Positions 12,499-27,297 are shown, numbered from the stretch's first letter. The stretch is DNA of 64,000 nucleotides from Odontesthes bonariensis (GCF_027942865.1 NC_134526.1:6451284-6515283); one strand, 5' to 3'. The notes: generated from the letters alone by a model not told the origin. Translations and numbers: made by a program.

Positions 12499-12640
12499 AT
12501 GGCGTAGTGGGTTGAGGCTACAGGCCTCGCTGCAGCTGGCCCCGGTTCCAGTCCTGCATCGGACGGCCCTTTGCTGCATGTCTTTCCCCCTCTCTCTGCT
12601 TCCCTGCTTCCAGTCTGAGACAGGAATAATCTGATTCAGA
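12499..12640 (+). mobile_element. tRNA-derived SINE, copy 1
   Basis: The head shows an A-box-like ggcgtagtgggttgag and a degenerate B-box-like ggttccagtcc, followed by catcggacggcccttt and a ccccctctctctgc stretch. The same unit is at 51088-51240. The homology ends about 12620-12660. Confidence 0.7.
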
Positions 12641-12714
12641 TTATTAGAAAAAGATTAAGTGAAAGAACTTGAAAATCACCACAGAGGTAGCTGGGGATAT
12701 GTAGAACAAGAATC

Positions 12715-13100
12715 TGGTGGAGTTTGCAGAAAACAATTTAAATTGATTTTTTTATGAATTTTTTAATCTGGCCATATACATCATGCATTGGGAATGATGT
12801 GATGTAGATCTTGCATTGGGCTCAAACACTTTACCGTACGACACAGTGTAGCTGCGCGACTGTGCCTCTCTGAAGCGCAGATGGCGTGACTGCAGCCTAT
12901 CCCAGCAGTCAATGGGCGAGAGTCGGGGTATGATTTCAACTTCAGTTTATTAAAAAAATGTGGAAAAAAAATATGTGGAAAAAAATGGGGACATGTGGAA
13001 AGAGATTCTGGTGGAGTTTGCATAAAACAAATAGGATTTAATTTTTTATGAATTTTTAAATCTGGCCATATGCATCATGCATTGGGTATGATTTCAGCAT
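12715..13100 (+). repeat. local direct duplication of about 90 bp
   Basis: The ggtggagtttgca ... tctggccatat.catcatgc stretch at 12716-12800 recurs at 13010-13095, about 295 bp away, with differences. A further short match (caaggcaaactcgtgcttgt) links 13122 and 13619. No coding content is seen. Confidence 0.6.
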
Positions 13101-13240
13101 CAGATCATTTGACAGGATATCCAAGGCAAACTCGTGCTTGTGTGGCGTGAATAGAGACAGCCTGTCCATTATAGGCATAAAAACCCCCAAAAATATAAAA
13201 TTAATGAATAAAAACAGCAGTAAACCTTAAATGCTCGTTC

Positions 13241-13511
13241 TTAAAGGGATAGTTCGCCTCTTTTGACATGAAGCTGTATGACATCCCATATTAGCAACAT
13301 CATTTATGAACATCTTCTTACCCCCTGCTGCGTCCTGTGAGTCGAGTTCCAGCCTCGTTTTAGTTTTGATGAAGGTAGTCCGGCAAAAGTCAGACCTCAC
13401 AATCTCTTGGCCCTATTTTTGCCTCCCTTCATATCAATGCGTTCAGCCACAGCCGCGCCTGTTACGGTGTTTGCTGCTCGGTCTGCACAGCAGGCCGTGA
13501 TGTGAAGGGTT
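13241..13511. mobile_element. TTAA foldback element, copy C (truncated)
   Basis: The left end is normal (TTAAAGGGATAGTTCGCC), and part of the arm and centre are recognisable to about 13510. The sequence then becomes unrelated. The right arm is lost, with no right terminus or TTAA. Confidence 0.75.
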
Positions 13512-13768
13512 GTAAGAACTGGAGCAACGATGACAGATTTTTCCTGGTACCAGTAAGACGTCTTGTTGCAGGAATCTGTCATGTTTAGAACTGCTAGACC
13601 TGAAGGCCTCTTAATCCAAGGCAAACTCGTGCTTGTGTGGCGTAACACTAATGACATTTGGCGACTAATTATTTATTTTACATCGTCAATATTCGCTTGC
13701 TATTCTTTAAGGGTTATTTGTAGGTACTTTATATTTACATAAGATTGAATGCCAATTTATTTATTAAT

Positions 13769-14005
13769 TCATTCATTCATTCATTCATTCATTTTTATTT
13801 ATATAGCGCCAAATACAACAAATGTCATCTCAAGGCACTTAAATAATAAAGTCCAATTCAAGCCAATTGGAATTCAATTAATTGTAATCATAATTATTTA
13901 TAAAATAATCCAATTGGATTATTTTATAAATAATTAAATTGGATTATTAAATAAAATCCAATTGGATTATTTTATAAACAATTTCCTAGCTAAGGAAACC
14001 AACAG
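13769..14005 (+). repeat. dispersed fish repeat, copy 3
   Basis: It begins with (ttca)n and tttttatttatatagcgcca. It is the right-hand part of the repeat at 1475 and 6174, with an extra AT-rich duplication (ttggattattttataaa) near its end. Confidence 0.65.
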
Positions 14006-14690
14006 ATTGCACCGAAACTTGTCTTCAGTCTAAGTAAGAAAAACTCCATTTTCATATATAATAATAATGATGACCAACACTGAATGCGGGTTGAAAACAA
14101 TTGGTTTTATCAAAGCAAAGACGTCACAAGTGTGTGATTATTTGTATTATTACAAATTATATTTCAATAATTTTATAATTTATTATAAAGTGAAACCTAT
14201 TCTCATCGTTTTTGTGAGCCCAGTACTCTTATTTGGCTGAGTTTAGCTCTGTCTAACAGTAAAAACTCCCCTTAACATTTTTATTTTCTGAGGATCTTAT
14301 TTTGAAAACATGGATCGGAAGTCACATTCCATCCTTCTCTCTCCGCAGTTTCTGGGAATGTGTGCTCGTTTTTTTCACCAACACCTGCAGGTAGGAAAAC
14401 TGAAGGTTTCCTCTGTAATATGTTATTCATGTAGAACTATGCGGGCTCTCTCCGCACCGGGAAACACCGCTTTCAGATTTTAACTCATTAATATATATAT
14501 ATATATACACACACACACATAAGTGAATCATTCCCAAACGAGTCGCAGCATTTTCCGGCTGAGGAAACCCACATCGAGTGAACCCCTCACAGTTTTAGCA
14601 GACTGGCAGATCAGGAAACATGCGCTTCCTAACCAAAACCTGTGCGTCCCGCTGGCCCGGGCGGGGAAGGGTAAAAGCTCCCAAACAAAA
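14006..14690. promoter_or_regulatory. tmem220 upstream region
   Basis: No gene is seen. It holds a short (TA)n(CA)n microsatellite at 14492-14520. The last 200 bases contain the probable 5' UTR. An in-frame ATG at 14523 would add 56 residues; I prefer the ATG at 14691 (caaaaATGG context) because TMEM220 proteins begin close to the first membrane segment. Confidence 0.35.
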
Positions 14691-16687
<1,997 letters not shown>

Positions 16688-16901
16688 AACGTCCATCTCT
16701 GGCCTCTTATGGCTGATGAAACATTCCTTTTGTATTTAGTTTTTTTTTCACGGATAATTCCTGTACCAAAGATTGCTGCGTTTGATATATCTTTAATAGA
16801 AATCCATGAAACATTTGTACAAAGTGTAACATCAGTATTAACAGTTTAACTTTGGACTGTGAATCTTCAGCCAAAGGAAGAACAAAGTGTAAATAATCTA
16901 A

Positions 16902-16907
16902 AATAAA
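16902..16907 (+). terminator. tmem220 polyadenylation signal
   Basis: AATAAA about 215 bp after the tmem220 stop codon and before the sco1 start. It is the first canonical hexamer in the 3' UTR. Cleavage would fall shortly after it. Confidence 0.55.
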
Positions 16908-17224
16908 ATATTAAAAAAATCATGAATTTTTGTCTGTGTAGTAAATTGTTTTCCCCTAAAGGTGGCAGCAGAGAGCACACCGACTAATGGACGATAGAAG
17001 AAGAATTTTGTGACGTAATTTCCTTGTTGAATAACTTCGCTTGGTAACCGATCTCAGATCAGCGGGTTAGATTTCAATAATGTCACCTTAAACTCTCTTG
17101 GTTTAGAATAACTGACCGGAGAACAGTAGTTTGTCCCTCGCATTTCCCCTCACTTATCTGCTTTTATGAAACCTGCAACCGCTTCCTACTGAATGCAGCG
17201 GTGCCTGTCAAGGTCCAAACAAAC

Positions 17225-20200
17225 ATGGCCCTGAGCGTCTTGTGTCACGGCTTGGGCTGCCGGTGGTTGAACGGTAAAGTACTACGGAACCAGGGCGTCA
17301 GACTCGCACACAGTCTTACCCAGAGGGAGACTGGACTGAAACACACGTTGTCACCACGGGGAGTTCGCTGCTACCCGGTAGGTCAAAGCTAGTAGCTGAT
17401 GAGAGCAGCCGCAGCACCAAATTCCATTTAGAAATTTGGCAAATTAGAGTCCTCTTCGGTTTGGTGTGCGTTCAAACCGTCATGTAACCACTATTGTGAG
17501 TTTATCATTATATATAAACACTACTGAAGTGTTCCGCGTCATATTCAATAAAGAAAAATCATATTTAAACCTTTTAAACAGTCTTGTAGATATATATGCC
17601 TAGCTTACAGTTTGAGTGGCATGACACCAAGTTAATAGTTTACTTGTAAGTATGAAAATAACTTTTGTGCTAATTTTTCCCCCTGTGCTCGGTCACTAAC
17701 AGCTGAATGTGAGCCAGTGGCACACCTGCAGAAGCACACAATGGCTGAGTCAACACCACTCCAGAGCCTTTTCCTCATTGCCTCCACCACCATCAGGAGA
17801 GAAGCCCAAGAAGTCTGGAGTGAGTCTCAGTGTTTTGTTTTTTTCTGTAACATTTGTTAATGTTTGATTTGTTTTCTTCGTTAAACTAAAAACCAGAAAT
17901 ACTGGCACCTATGAACATTGTAAATCCATCTGAGCAAAGTGTCTTGAACCAACAACATTCAAGGTTTATATTTGTGTTTGTTTACCATGAACTGGAAGGA
18001 GTGTAAAGTTATCATTGAAAGGTAATTCATCATCAATATGATTGGGACATGTGACTTTATCACGAATTTATAGAGAGAAATTACACCTAACCAGCAGCCA
18101 GGTACAATAGCTGGGTTTCCGTTGCCATCTTTGGTTTGCATTTGGAAGACATGAACAAGAAAAGGTCAAAGGAAATGGGGAAAAATTGGAAAAAACTCCA
18201 CTAACGCCTACAAAAAAGTTGGCATTTTGGGGATTTTTGTATATTTAGAGGCTTGATGACCATTTCACAAATGAAAACAACTTCACATCTGACCTCATTA
18301 AGATTAGTTAACGCAGCAAATGAACATGTCAGCACCTTAATCATGACGTTTAGCTCAGCTTTAAGACTTAAGGACATTATTTGCACGTAAAGCAACTGTA
18401 ACAGCGCATAGTTGCTTTGTATCAGTTATTGTTTTAGCCTGCACACTGGCTAACATTGGGACAATAAAGTAAATAAAGCAGGATAGTATTGGATTTACGT
18501 TGAGATCACAGCAGGAAAGGCAACATCTGCCGTGTTGCAGCTGGTATTTAAAGCCCCTAAATCCAGTCATATTTGCCCCTTCGCTGTCTCTGTTGCATCC
18601 TGCATACGTGTAACGTTAGTTTCTGAGAATGTGCAAGGAAACTACCCTCCATGGATTCAGGGGCTGAAGAGTGGAGGCAAAAGGTGTCATCAATAAGCAC
18701 ATAAATAATATAAAGACATTTCTTTATCAACCATGACCCCTATAAAGCAACATTTAAAGGGATAGTTCGCCTCTTTTGACATAAAGCTGTATGACATCCC
18801 ATATTAGCAATATCATTTATGAACATCTTCTTACCCCCTGCTGCGTCCTGTGAGCAGAGTTCCAGCCTCGTTTTGGCGTTGACGAAGGTAGTCCGGCTAG
18901 TTGGCTGGGGTTTAAAAAATAAAGCGCTTTGCTTCTCAAAACAATATGCGTTCAAAAGAGTAATACATTTGCGTCACAAAATCGTTCATCCAGGAAAAAG
19001 TCAGACCTCACAATTGCTTGGCCCTATTTTCTCTCACTTCATATCACTGCCTGCTGTGTAGACCGTGCAGACCGAAGTGCAGATCGAGCAGCAAACACCG
19101 TAACAGGCGCGGTAGGCGGCAGTGATACGAAGGGAGAGAAAATAGGGCCAAGCGATTGTGAGGTCTGACTTTTTCCTGGAGAACGATTTTGTGATGCAAA
19201 TGTATTACTCTTTTGAACGCATTTTGTTTTGAGAAGCAAAACGCTTTATTTTTAAACCCCAGCCAACTAGCCGGACTACCTTCATCAACGCCAAAACGAG
19301 GCCGGAAATCGGCTCACAGGACGCAGCAGGGGGTAAGTCGAATTTAATAAATAATATTGCTAATATGGGATGTCATACAGCTTCATGTCTAAAGAGGCGA
19401 ACTGTCCCTTTAAGAAGTTGTCTTGAAGTAAACATACAGTTGTGTCTGAGTGATGTTTTTTTTCTCTTAACTGTCCCCTCTTTAAAGCCCGTGACGTGGA
19501 AATCTTTAGCAATAACGTTTGCTATGGGCGGTGCTCTGCTGGGAGGGATGAAATATTTCAAGAAAGAAAAGGAAGAATGTAAGTGTTCCACCGGCCTGGG
19601 GAGCTCCAACCTGGAGGCAAATAGCTGGTTGTATAATGAGCTTGTAACGTAGCTTCTGTTACTCGTGTCATCATTGACAGTATTGGAAAAAGAGAGGAAC
19701 AAGTCGATTGGGAAGCCGGCACTCGGCGGGCCCTTTTCGCTCATTGATCACAACAACAAACCCACCAAGAGCGAGGACTTCTTCGGCCAGTGGATCCTCA
19801 TCTACTTCGGCTTCACGCACTGCCCCGACATCTGCCCGGACGAAATAGAGAAAATGATTGAAGTGGTTGATGAAATCGGTGATAAAACCAGCTTTTAACA
19901 TGACTACACATCGAGAATTTAAAGGGATTTAAGTTTGATTTGAATAAAAAAATACTGGCTTGTGTTTGGTTCTCTGCAGACAAAATCAAGTCTCTTCCAA
20001 ACCTGACGCCCATCCTCATCACCATCGATCCCGACAGAGACACAGCAGAGGCCATGGCTACATATGTCAAAGGTACAGAAACCTGCTGAGTACATCGTTT
20101 CCTCCCACCCTCCAAAAACATGCCTGTCAGGTTAATTGATGACTCTAAATTGCCCTTAAGAGTGAGGTTGTGTGTCTCTCTGTGGTGACCCCGCCTCTCG

Positions 20201-21990
20201 CCCAATAGATAGATAGATAGATAAATACTTTATTCATCCCAATTTGGGAAATTATTGTTGCAACAGCGTACAGAAAAACAAGCAAATAGAATAGAATAAA
20301 AATAGAGTAAACATTAGCTATATACAAATCTACAGTATGAAAAGTAGGGTAAATAATGGTAATAATAATAATAAACATCAGTAAACTAAATAAATAAAAA
20401 CAGATTTGTACATTTAACAATAAAGGTAAAAATAAATAAATAAATAAATTTAACCCAATGACGGCTTGGATACGCTCCAGCCCCCCCGCAACCCTGATTG
20501 GATTACGCGGTGATTGGATTGTGTTTAATGGATAAACAAAAATTCAGGGAACTGAGGTTTCCTGTAACTACTTTGAAATCTGATCAGATCTTCTGGTTTT
20601 TACGGAGAAAAGCACAGGAGTGAGCCTGTGTTTAAAGTTTAACCTTTAAAGGACGAACATTACAAGATTAACATTTACTCAGATGCAAATTTCTACTTAT
20701 TTTGATTCATTTTTACACGATTATTTATTGTTACTTTTCCGTTTATTTATATATTTCTTTATTTGAAGGGATAATGTTTCTTAGCTACATTTTATTTTGC
20801 ATCTTTGATGGCTTTTTGGCTCATTTTGGCCACAGTGAAGCGAGCAGCACTACATCATGTCGTACATACAACAAAAAGCACAAAGTTTTTAGCAAATTAT
20901 GAAAAATGATTGTTTTTTTCTGCTGTCTCACCCGATCGGGAGTCAGTAAAATCAGCCATTTTCATTTGAATCACTTTGATAAATGAGCCTCACACACCTG
21001 AAGTGAACATCAACAGCTGTGAGGTCGACAGTCTGCAGTGCAAACAGCTGCTCTCTGCTGGTGCTGGTTAAAGGAACAAGAGTCACAGGACTCACTGACA
21101 CACAGGACGTGTGTTTGGCTGAATGGAGTAACCAAACACAGGGGGAAAGGTTTCTTTAAATAACGGGAAGATGGGATCCGCTTTGCAGTGAAACAGCTGG
21201 TGAAATTGCTCTTTTAATGTTTACTTTCTGCTTATATTATATTCTTAAATCAGTTTTCTGAGTCCTTTTACAACCTCTGGTCCAGATCTTTGAGTGAAGC
21301 CAGTAAAATCTCAGCCACCCTGTTGTGGGGGAAGCGAGTTTTAGAATCAGAAAAGATTTTATTGCCAAGTAATTTTTACATCACGAAGAATTTGGCCTGG
21401 TCTGTTTGGTGCAATAAAAAAATAAATATATATATAATAACAATAAAATAAAGTAATAAAAAGTAAAATAATAAAAAAATATATGTACAAAGTGTTAGAA
21501 AGCTGAGGGCAGAAGAGAAGAAATGAACCAAAGCAAAAGAAAAGTGATCCTGAGATTATCCCTGCCGAATATTTTCTTAAAGCAGAGAAAACACGACACA
21601 TAGATGAGACCAGATGTTATTCATTGCCCTCTGGTTTTCGTCTGATTGAATCTTTCAGAGTTTTCCCCGAAGCTGATCGGTCTGACGGGAACAACGGCTC
21701 AGGTTGATGAGATCTCCAGAGCCTACAGAGTTTACTACAGTCAGGGGCCAAAGGACGAAGACAACGACTACATCGTGAGTTACAACCTGCTCCACTGCTG
21801 CCCATATTCATCAATATATAAGTATAGCATTAGTCTCAGTCCCGCCTCCTGTCGTCTGCAGGTGGATCACACAATCATCATGTACCTCGTCGGACCCGAC
21901 GGGGAGTTTGTGGAGTACTTTGGACAGAACAAAAGAAGCACGGAGATCACCACCTCCATAGCGGCACACATGAGGAAGTATAAGAAGTGA
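17225..21990 (+). CDS. sco1: SCO1 cytochrome c oxidase copper chaperone
   Basis: Inner-membrane protein that delivers copper to the CuA site of COX2 during complex IV assembly. Exons 17225-17377, 17703-17819, 19488-19578, 19681-19878, 19980-20072, 21659-21774 and 21862-21990 give 298 residues; human SCO1 has 301. All introns are GT-AG. The N-terminus is basic and hydroxylated, as in a mitochondrial presequence. A single membrane helix follows ([18 protein letters not shown]). The thioredoxin-like domain has [12 protein letters not shown], the copper ligands in [10 protein letters not shown] (CxxxC) and the distal His in [16 protein letters not shown]. Both ligand sets are intact, so the protein should work. 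SCO2 is a paralogue; the LGGPFSL and [12 protein letters not shown] segments and the neighbours favour SCO1. An ATG at 17201 in the same frame would add 8 residues. Confidence 0.95.
18754..19412. mobile_element. TTAA foldback element, copy D
   Basis: A complete copy in sco1 intron 2, with TTAA at both ends (18754-18757 and 19409-19412) and both arms present. The right end is 75 bp before sco1 exon 3. It is similar in size to copy B. Confidence 0.87.
20120..20530 (+). repeat. composite dispersed repeat in sco1 intron 5
   Basis: An outer repeat (gactctaaattgccctta ... ccgcctctcgccca, resuming near 20453 with atgacggcttggatacgctc) is split by a second unit at about 20205-20450. The second unit starts with (GATA)n and aatactttattcatccc, and ends in an aaataaataaa run. 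This is one retroelement-like tail inside another. Confidence 0.6.
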
Positions 21991-23540
21991 ACAGCGTGGA
22001 CCGGCAGATTCTGTTCTCAGGTGTTTCTGTTCACCGATCATGTCTGATGTCGGCCTTTATTTTATTTATTTTGTATAAAGTATCATATAAAAATGACATT
22101 CCTGCTGTCTGATGCCACCTCATCGGGCTCTTCTTGTGCCTCCACGTCTCCTTCGGGCTGCCTTCTCAGGAAAACCTCCTCTCAGCATCTGACACATTTA
22201 ACTCGTTTTTAATCCGGGTTAAAAGTATTTAAGGTTTTCACCAGCGTGGTCGCTGCTCATCTGGCAGAAGCCGTAAAGTGCAGCGGAAGGCTGTAAACAG
22301 AACAGCTGTAGCACACCTCGCACTAAACCGATGAAAAATAGACCAAATTATGTCTCATTTTGTTCCATTTGTTTTGCTGCTTGCATCCCAGCGACTCGAG
22401 GAGCTGAAACAAATTCACACAAACTGAAAAGGTGCTTCCTGTTTACATCAGAGTGGATTCTGGGAAGCTACTGATGCGGCTCCCAGTGGTAGGATCATGA
22501 TATCAGGCAGAGATGGCAGTGGCTTAACTTTTCTCTTTATTTCTCACCCCTCCAAAGTAACTATGAATGTGTAATAAAAACTATTACTTTCCAGCTTTTA
22601 ATGAAAAATACTGACTTGTCCTTTAGTGTTTCAGACATTTAAAAGCAAACGATCGTTTGTCGTGAAAATGAGGAAAGTTGACGGTGAAAGCATGCAGACT
22701 GCAGGTCTGAAAGGGGGGAGGCACGTTCTTTAAAACCTTTAAAAGACACCGTTTATTAAAAAAAATAAAACAAGACAACATAATTAAAACCATTATTTAA
22801 GAGGAAACCAGAAAATGAAGGCAAAGGGACCACTAACTGGGCCCGACGGGAGAAAACAACACATGTGTCTCCTATATGTTGAGCTGAGGTCACTTTAAAA
22901 ATGTCCAAATTTACAGGAAACTGGAAGCAGAGAATAGATCAGACACTGACGCGGTCATACACCATCTTGAAATTAGTTTTTAGTATTTTCCAGGTGTGGA
23001 TAAATTTGGGGAAAAAAGAAAAATGGAGGGTGGAGAACGGTGTAAGAAGAGATTCTCAAGATGGCTGCGGCTCAGGAGAGGAGAACCATGGAGCAGTGGT
23101 CCCCCAAACTGAGGTCTGATCAACCCCGGCTGGCTCACCTGAATGAGGGAGTAGAATGTGGAAACGCCCAAAGATTCCAGCTGCATCAGCAGATGTGGAC
23201 ATCATCATCATTATGTCACCTTTTGGTTTGACTGTGTGAGCTCTATGATGCTGAACATTTAAAACTGAAATATTTAGATTGGTACGACTTCTCTTAAGAT
23301 TTTACTTGTGAAAGAGACAAAAAATATGATATTGTATATCCAATCCAATTTTATTTTATTCATAAAACACTTTACAACAACCTCAGTTGAACAAAGTGCT
23401 GCACAGAAAAATAAAAACAAAAAATTAAAAGAATAAAACACATGAATAAATTAAAAGACAAAACAGCTATATAATTTAAAAAAATAATAAATAATATAAT
23501 AATAAAAAATAATAATACTAATTTAATATTGTATATTCAG
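21991..23540. other. sco1 3' side and intergenic, nothing named
   Basis: The sco1 3' UTR starts here; no canonical AATAAA was fixed with confidence. The stretch 22100-23340 shows no supported gene. 23340-23520 is an A/T-rich dispersed repeat (tttattcataaaacactttac) of the same general kind as 54440-54720. Confidence 0.4.
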
Positions 23541-24119
23541 TTAGAATACAATAGAAGGTGCTTTCCCGTGTCGCTCGCTGTTTTTTAGCTTAAACAGTTC
23601 CTCAAACTGACGTGTCTGCAGCTCATTCTTAAGCTCATCCTTTGCAGTTAGAAGCTGTTCTGTGAGCAAGATAACGTGTTCACTGGAGCTTTGATGCAAG
23701 TTAAACAGACGAAAGGAAAAGTCTCCCAACAGGGAAAGCAGTAACAGTAGGAACGAGTCAGAGTCGTTGAGCATAATCTGAAGAAAAGAAGGAACCGCAG
23801 CATAAAACGGTTGGATTGTTCCGTACAGTCATGGTGGGTTCTGTTCAGAATAAAGAAAAAACTTCAGGAGGATGACTTATTTAAATCTTACACGAAGAGA
23901 GGACTTCACACAGCAAATGTAGAGGGTTTATCACAAACTAAAAACCATGCAAACCGGTCAAATCAGGCTGTAAAACAAAGACCAAAGCAGGCCTCAGCAG
24001 CTCTAAATCCAGAGCTGCAGCATCCTCTGTAGAACACACGGAGGCAGTGTGCTCTCACTGACCTGCACCACTTCCAGTGACTCCATTAATGACCGAAGAC
24101 AGAAGCAGCCGGATGGATT
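23541..24119 (-). CDS. unrecognised C-terminal exon pair
   Basis: Two minus-strand exons can be joined in frame. The first is 24119-24063 (after gtgtatttcag, before GTCAGT) and encodes a peptide ending SLMESLEVVQ. The second starts just after ttcttttcttcag near 23777 and runs to a stop at 23541. The second exon encodes 78 residues: a Leu-rich helical stretch (FLLLLLSLLGDFSFRLFN), then a charged helix (LLTAKDELKNELQTRQFEEL) and a basic end. I do not recognise the family. No upstream exon was found, and a long minisatellite lies immediately upstream. It could be the end of a real gene, a pseudogene or chance. Confidence 0.33.
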
Positions 24120-24267
24120 CTGAAATACACAAACACATCCCGGCTGCTTGGGTTCAGCTGATCGGACACCACAGGTGGACGGGGCCCCAGAATAATATCC
24201 AGCAGAAACAGCTGGAGACTTCTCTGAAGGTGAAGAAGTTAAGCACTGAGGCTGATGGACATCTCTG

Positions 24268-27008
24268 AAGCTTCTGTCCTCCCTTTGAGAAGCTTTGTCC
24301 TCCCTTTGAGAGGCTTTGTCCTCCCTTTGAGAAGCTTTGTCCTCTCTTTGAGAAGCTTTGTCCTCTCTTTGAGAAGCTTCTGTCGTCCCTTTGAGAAGCT
24401 TTGTCCTCCCTTTGAGAAGCTTTGTCCTACCTTTGAGAAGCTTTGTCCTCCCTTTGAGAAGCTTTGTCCTACCTTTGAGAAGCTTTGTCCTCCCTTTGAG
24501 AAGCTTTGTCCTCCCTTTGAGAAGCTTTGTCCTCTCTTTGAGAAGCTTCTGTCGTCCCTTTGAGAAGCTTTGTCCTCCCTTTGAGAAGCTTTGTCCTACC
24601 TTTGAGAAGCTTTGTCCTCCCTTTGAGAAGCTTTGTCCTACCTTTGAGAAGCTTCTGTCCTCCCTTTGAGAAGCTTCTGTCCTCCCTTTGAGAAGCTTTG
24701 TCCTCCCTTTGAGAAGCTTCTGTCCTCCCTTTGAGAAGCTTCTGTCCTCCCTTTGAGAAGCTTCTGTCCTCCCTTTGAGAAGCTTTGTCCTCCCTTTGAG
24801 AAGCTTCTGTCCTCCCTTTGAGAAGCTTTGTCCTCCCTTTGAGAAGCTTCTGTCTCTTTGAGAAGCTTCTGTCCTCCCTTTGAGAAGCTTCTGTCCTCCC
24901 TTTGAGAAGCTTTGTCCTCCCTTTGAGAAGCTTTGTCCTCTCTTTGAGAAGCTTTGTCCTCCCTTTGAGAAGCTTTGTCCTCCCTTTGAGAAGCTTCTGT
25001 CCTCCCTTTGAGAAGCTTTGTCCTCCCTTTGAGAAGCTTCTGTCCTCCCTTTGAGAAGCTTTGTCCTCCCTTTGAGAAGCTTTGTCCTCCCTTTGAGAAG
25101 CTTTGTCCTCCCTTTGAGAAGCTTTGTCCTCCCTTTGAGAAGCTTCTGTCCTCCCTTTGAGAAGCTTTGTCCTCCCTTTGAGAAGCTTTGTCCTCCCTTT
25201 GAGAAGCTTCTGTCCTCCCTTTGAGAAGCTTTGTCCTCCCTTTGAGAAGCTTCTGTCCTCCCTTTGAGAAGCGTTGTCCTCCCTTTGAGAAGCTTTGTCC
25301 TCCCTTTGAGAAGCTTTGTCCTCTCTTTGAGAAGCTTTGTCCTCCCTTTGAGAAGCTTTGTCCTCCCTTTGAGAAGCTTTGTCCTCCCTTTGAGAAGCTT
25401 CTGTCCTCCCTTTGAGAAGCTTTGTCCTCCCTTTGAGAAGCTTTGTCCTCCCTTTGAGAAGCTTCTGTCCTCCCTTTGAGAAGCTTTGTCCTCCCTTTGA
25501 GAAGCTTTGTCCTCCCTTTGAGAAGCTTTGTCCTCCCTTTGAGAAGCTTTGTCCTCCCTTTGAGAAGCTTCTGTCCTCCCTTTGAGAAGCTTTGTCCTCC
25601 CTTTGAGAAGCTTTGTCCTCCCTTTGAGAAGCTTCTGTCCTCCCTTTGAGAAGCTTTGTCCTCCCTTTGAGAAGCTTCTGTCCTCCCTTTGAGAAGCTTT
25701 GTCCTCCCTTTGAGAAGCTTTGTCCTCCCTTTGAGAAGCTTCTGTCCTCCCTTTGAGAAGCTTTGTCCTCCCTTTGAGAAGCTTTGTCCTACCTTTGAGA
25801 AGCTTCTGTCCTCCCTTTGAGAAGCTTTGTCCTCCCTTTGAGAAGCTTTGTCCTCCCTTTGAGAAGCTTCTGTCCTTTTGAGAAGCTTCTGTCCTCCCTT
25901 TGAGAAGCTTTGTCCTCCCTTTGAGAAGCTTCTGTCCTCCTTTTGAGAAGCTTTGTCCTCCCTTTGAGAAGCTTCTGTCCTCTCTTTGAGAAGCTTCTGT
26001 CCTCCCTTTGAGAAGCTTCTGTCCTCCCTTTGAGAAGCTTCTGTCCTCCCTTTGAGAAGCTTCTGTCCTCCCTTTGAGAAGCTTGTCCTCCCTTTGAGAA
26101 GCTTTGTCCTCCCTTTGAGAAGCTTCTGTCCTCCCTTTGAGAAGCTTCTGTCCTCCCTTTGAGAAGCTTTGTCCTCCCTTTGAGAAGCTTCTGTCCTCCC
26201 TTTGAGAAGCTTTGTCCTCCCTTTGAGAAGCTTTGTCCTCCCTTTGAGAAGCTTCTGTCCTCCCTTTGAGAAGCTTTGTCCTCCCTTTGAGAAGCTTTGT
26301 CCTCCCTTTGAGAAGCTTCTGTCCTCCCTTTGAGAAGCTTTGTCCTCCCTTTGAGAAGCTTTGTCCTCCCTTTGAGAAGCTTTGTCCTCCCTTTGAGAAG
26401 CTTTGTCCTCCCTTTGAGAAGCTTCTGTCCTCCATGTGAGAAGCTTCTGTGCTCCCTTTGAGAAGCTTTGTCCTCCCTTTTAGAAGCTTTGTCCTCCCTT
26501 TGAGAAGCTCTGTCCTCCCTTTGAGAAGCTTCTGTCCTCCCTTTGAGAAGCTTTGTCCTCCCTTTGAGAAGCTTTGTCCTCCCTTTGAGAAGCTTTGTCC
26601 TCCCTTTGAGAAGCTTCTGTCCTCCCTTTGAGAAGCTTTGTCCTCCCTTTGAGAAGCTTCTGTCCTCCCTTTGAGAAGCTTTGTCCTCCCTTTGAGAAGC
26701 TTCTGTCCTCCCTTTGAGAAGCTTTGTCCTCCCTTTGAGAAGCTTCTGTCCTCCCTTTGAGAAGCTCTGTCCTCCCTTTGAGAAGCTTCTGTCCTCCCTT
26801 TGAGAAGCTCTGTCCTCCCTTTGAGAAGCTTCTGTCCTCCCTTTGAGAAGCTTCTGTCCTCCCTTTGAGAAGCTTTGTCCTCCCTTTGAGAAGCTTCTGT
26901 CCTCCCTTTGAGAAGCTTCTGTCCTCCCTTTGAGAAGCTTCTGTCCTCCCTTTGAGAAGCTTCTGTCCTCCCTTTGAGAAGCTTTGTCCTCCCTTTGAGA
27001 AGCTTCTG
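24268..27008. repeat. 2.7-kb minisatellite, 21/22-bp units
   Basis: About 125-130 tandem units. The two main forms are CTTTGTCCTCCCTTTGAGAAG (21-nt unit, shown in part) and a 22-nt form with CTTCTGTCC. Nearly every unit contains AAGCTT. Minor variants (tctctttg, tacctttg, a missing base) are scattered through the array. The minus strand lacks stops in any phase of the unit, which yields open frames of up to 810 codons; the plus strand has TGA in one phase. I regard it as noncoding. Confidence 0.95.
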
Positions 27009-27297
27009 TTGATACTGAGCCGGCTGTTTTCAGAGGAAGCCTCATCAGCCACACAGCGCTGTGTACCAAGGCCTTGAACTAATAAACTGGAGATGAAACA
27101 GTGAGTTTCAGAAAGGCCTGATCCCGATGAGCTCTTTAAAGTTTTATTGGCACATTAGAATTGAGCTAAATCCATAGGAAAGTTAAACCCAGCACAGCAG
27201 GATTGTTTGGCTGAATCCAGGGGTGGAGCAGTGATTTTAAATGTGGGGGTGGCGCTGAAGTTGGCATCTGATTCGCGAATAAATGGATGGGCATAAA

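Noticed and set aside
24003..26435. 810-codon minus-strand open frame as a giant repeat protein
   Set aside because: It exists only because the 21/22-bp unit lacks stops; unit-length changes shift frame freely, which selection on a protein would not allow. There is no initiation context.
24268..27008. CRISPR-like array
   Set aside because: Repeats are directly tandem without unique spacers and the genome is vertebrate.
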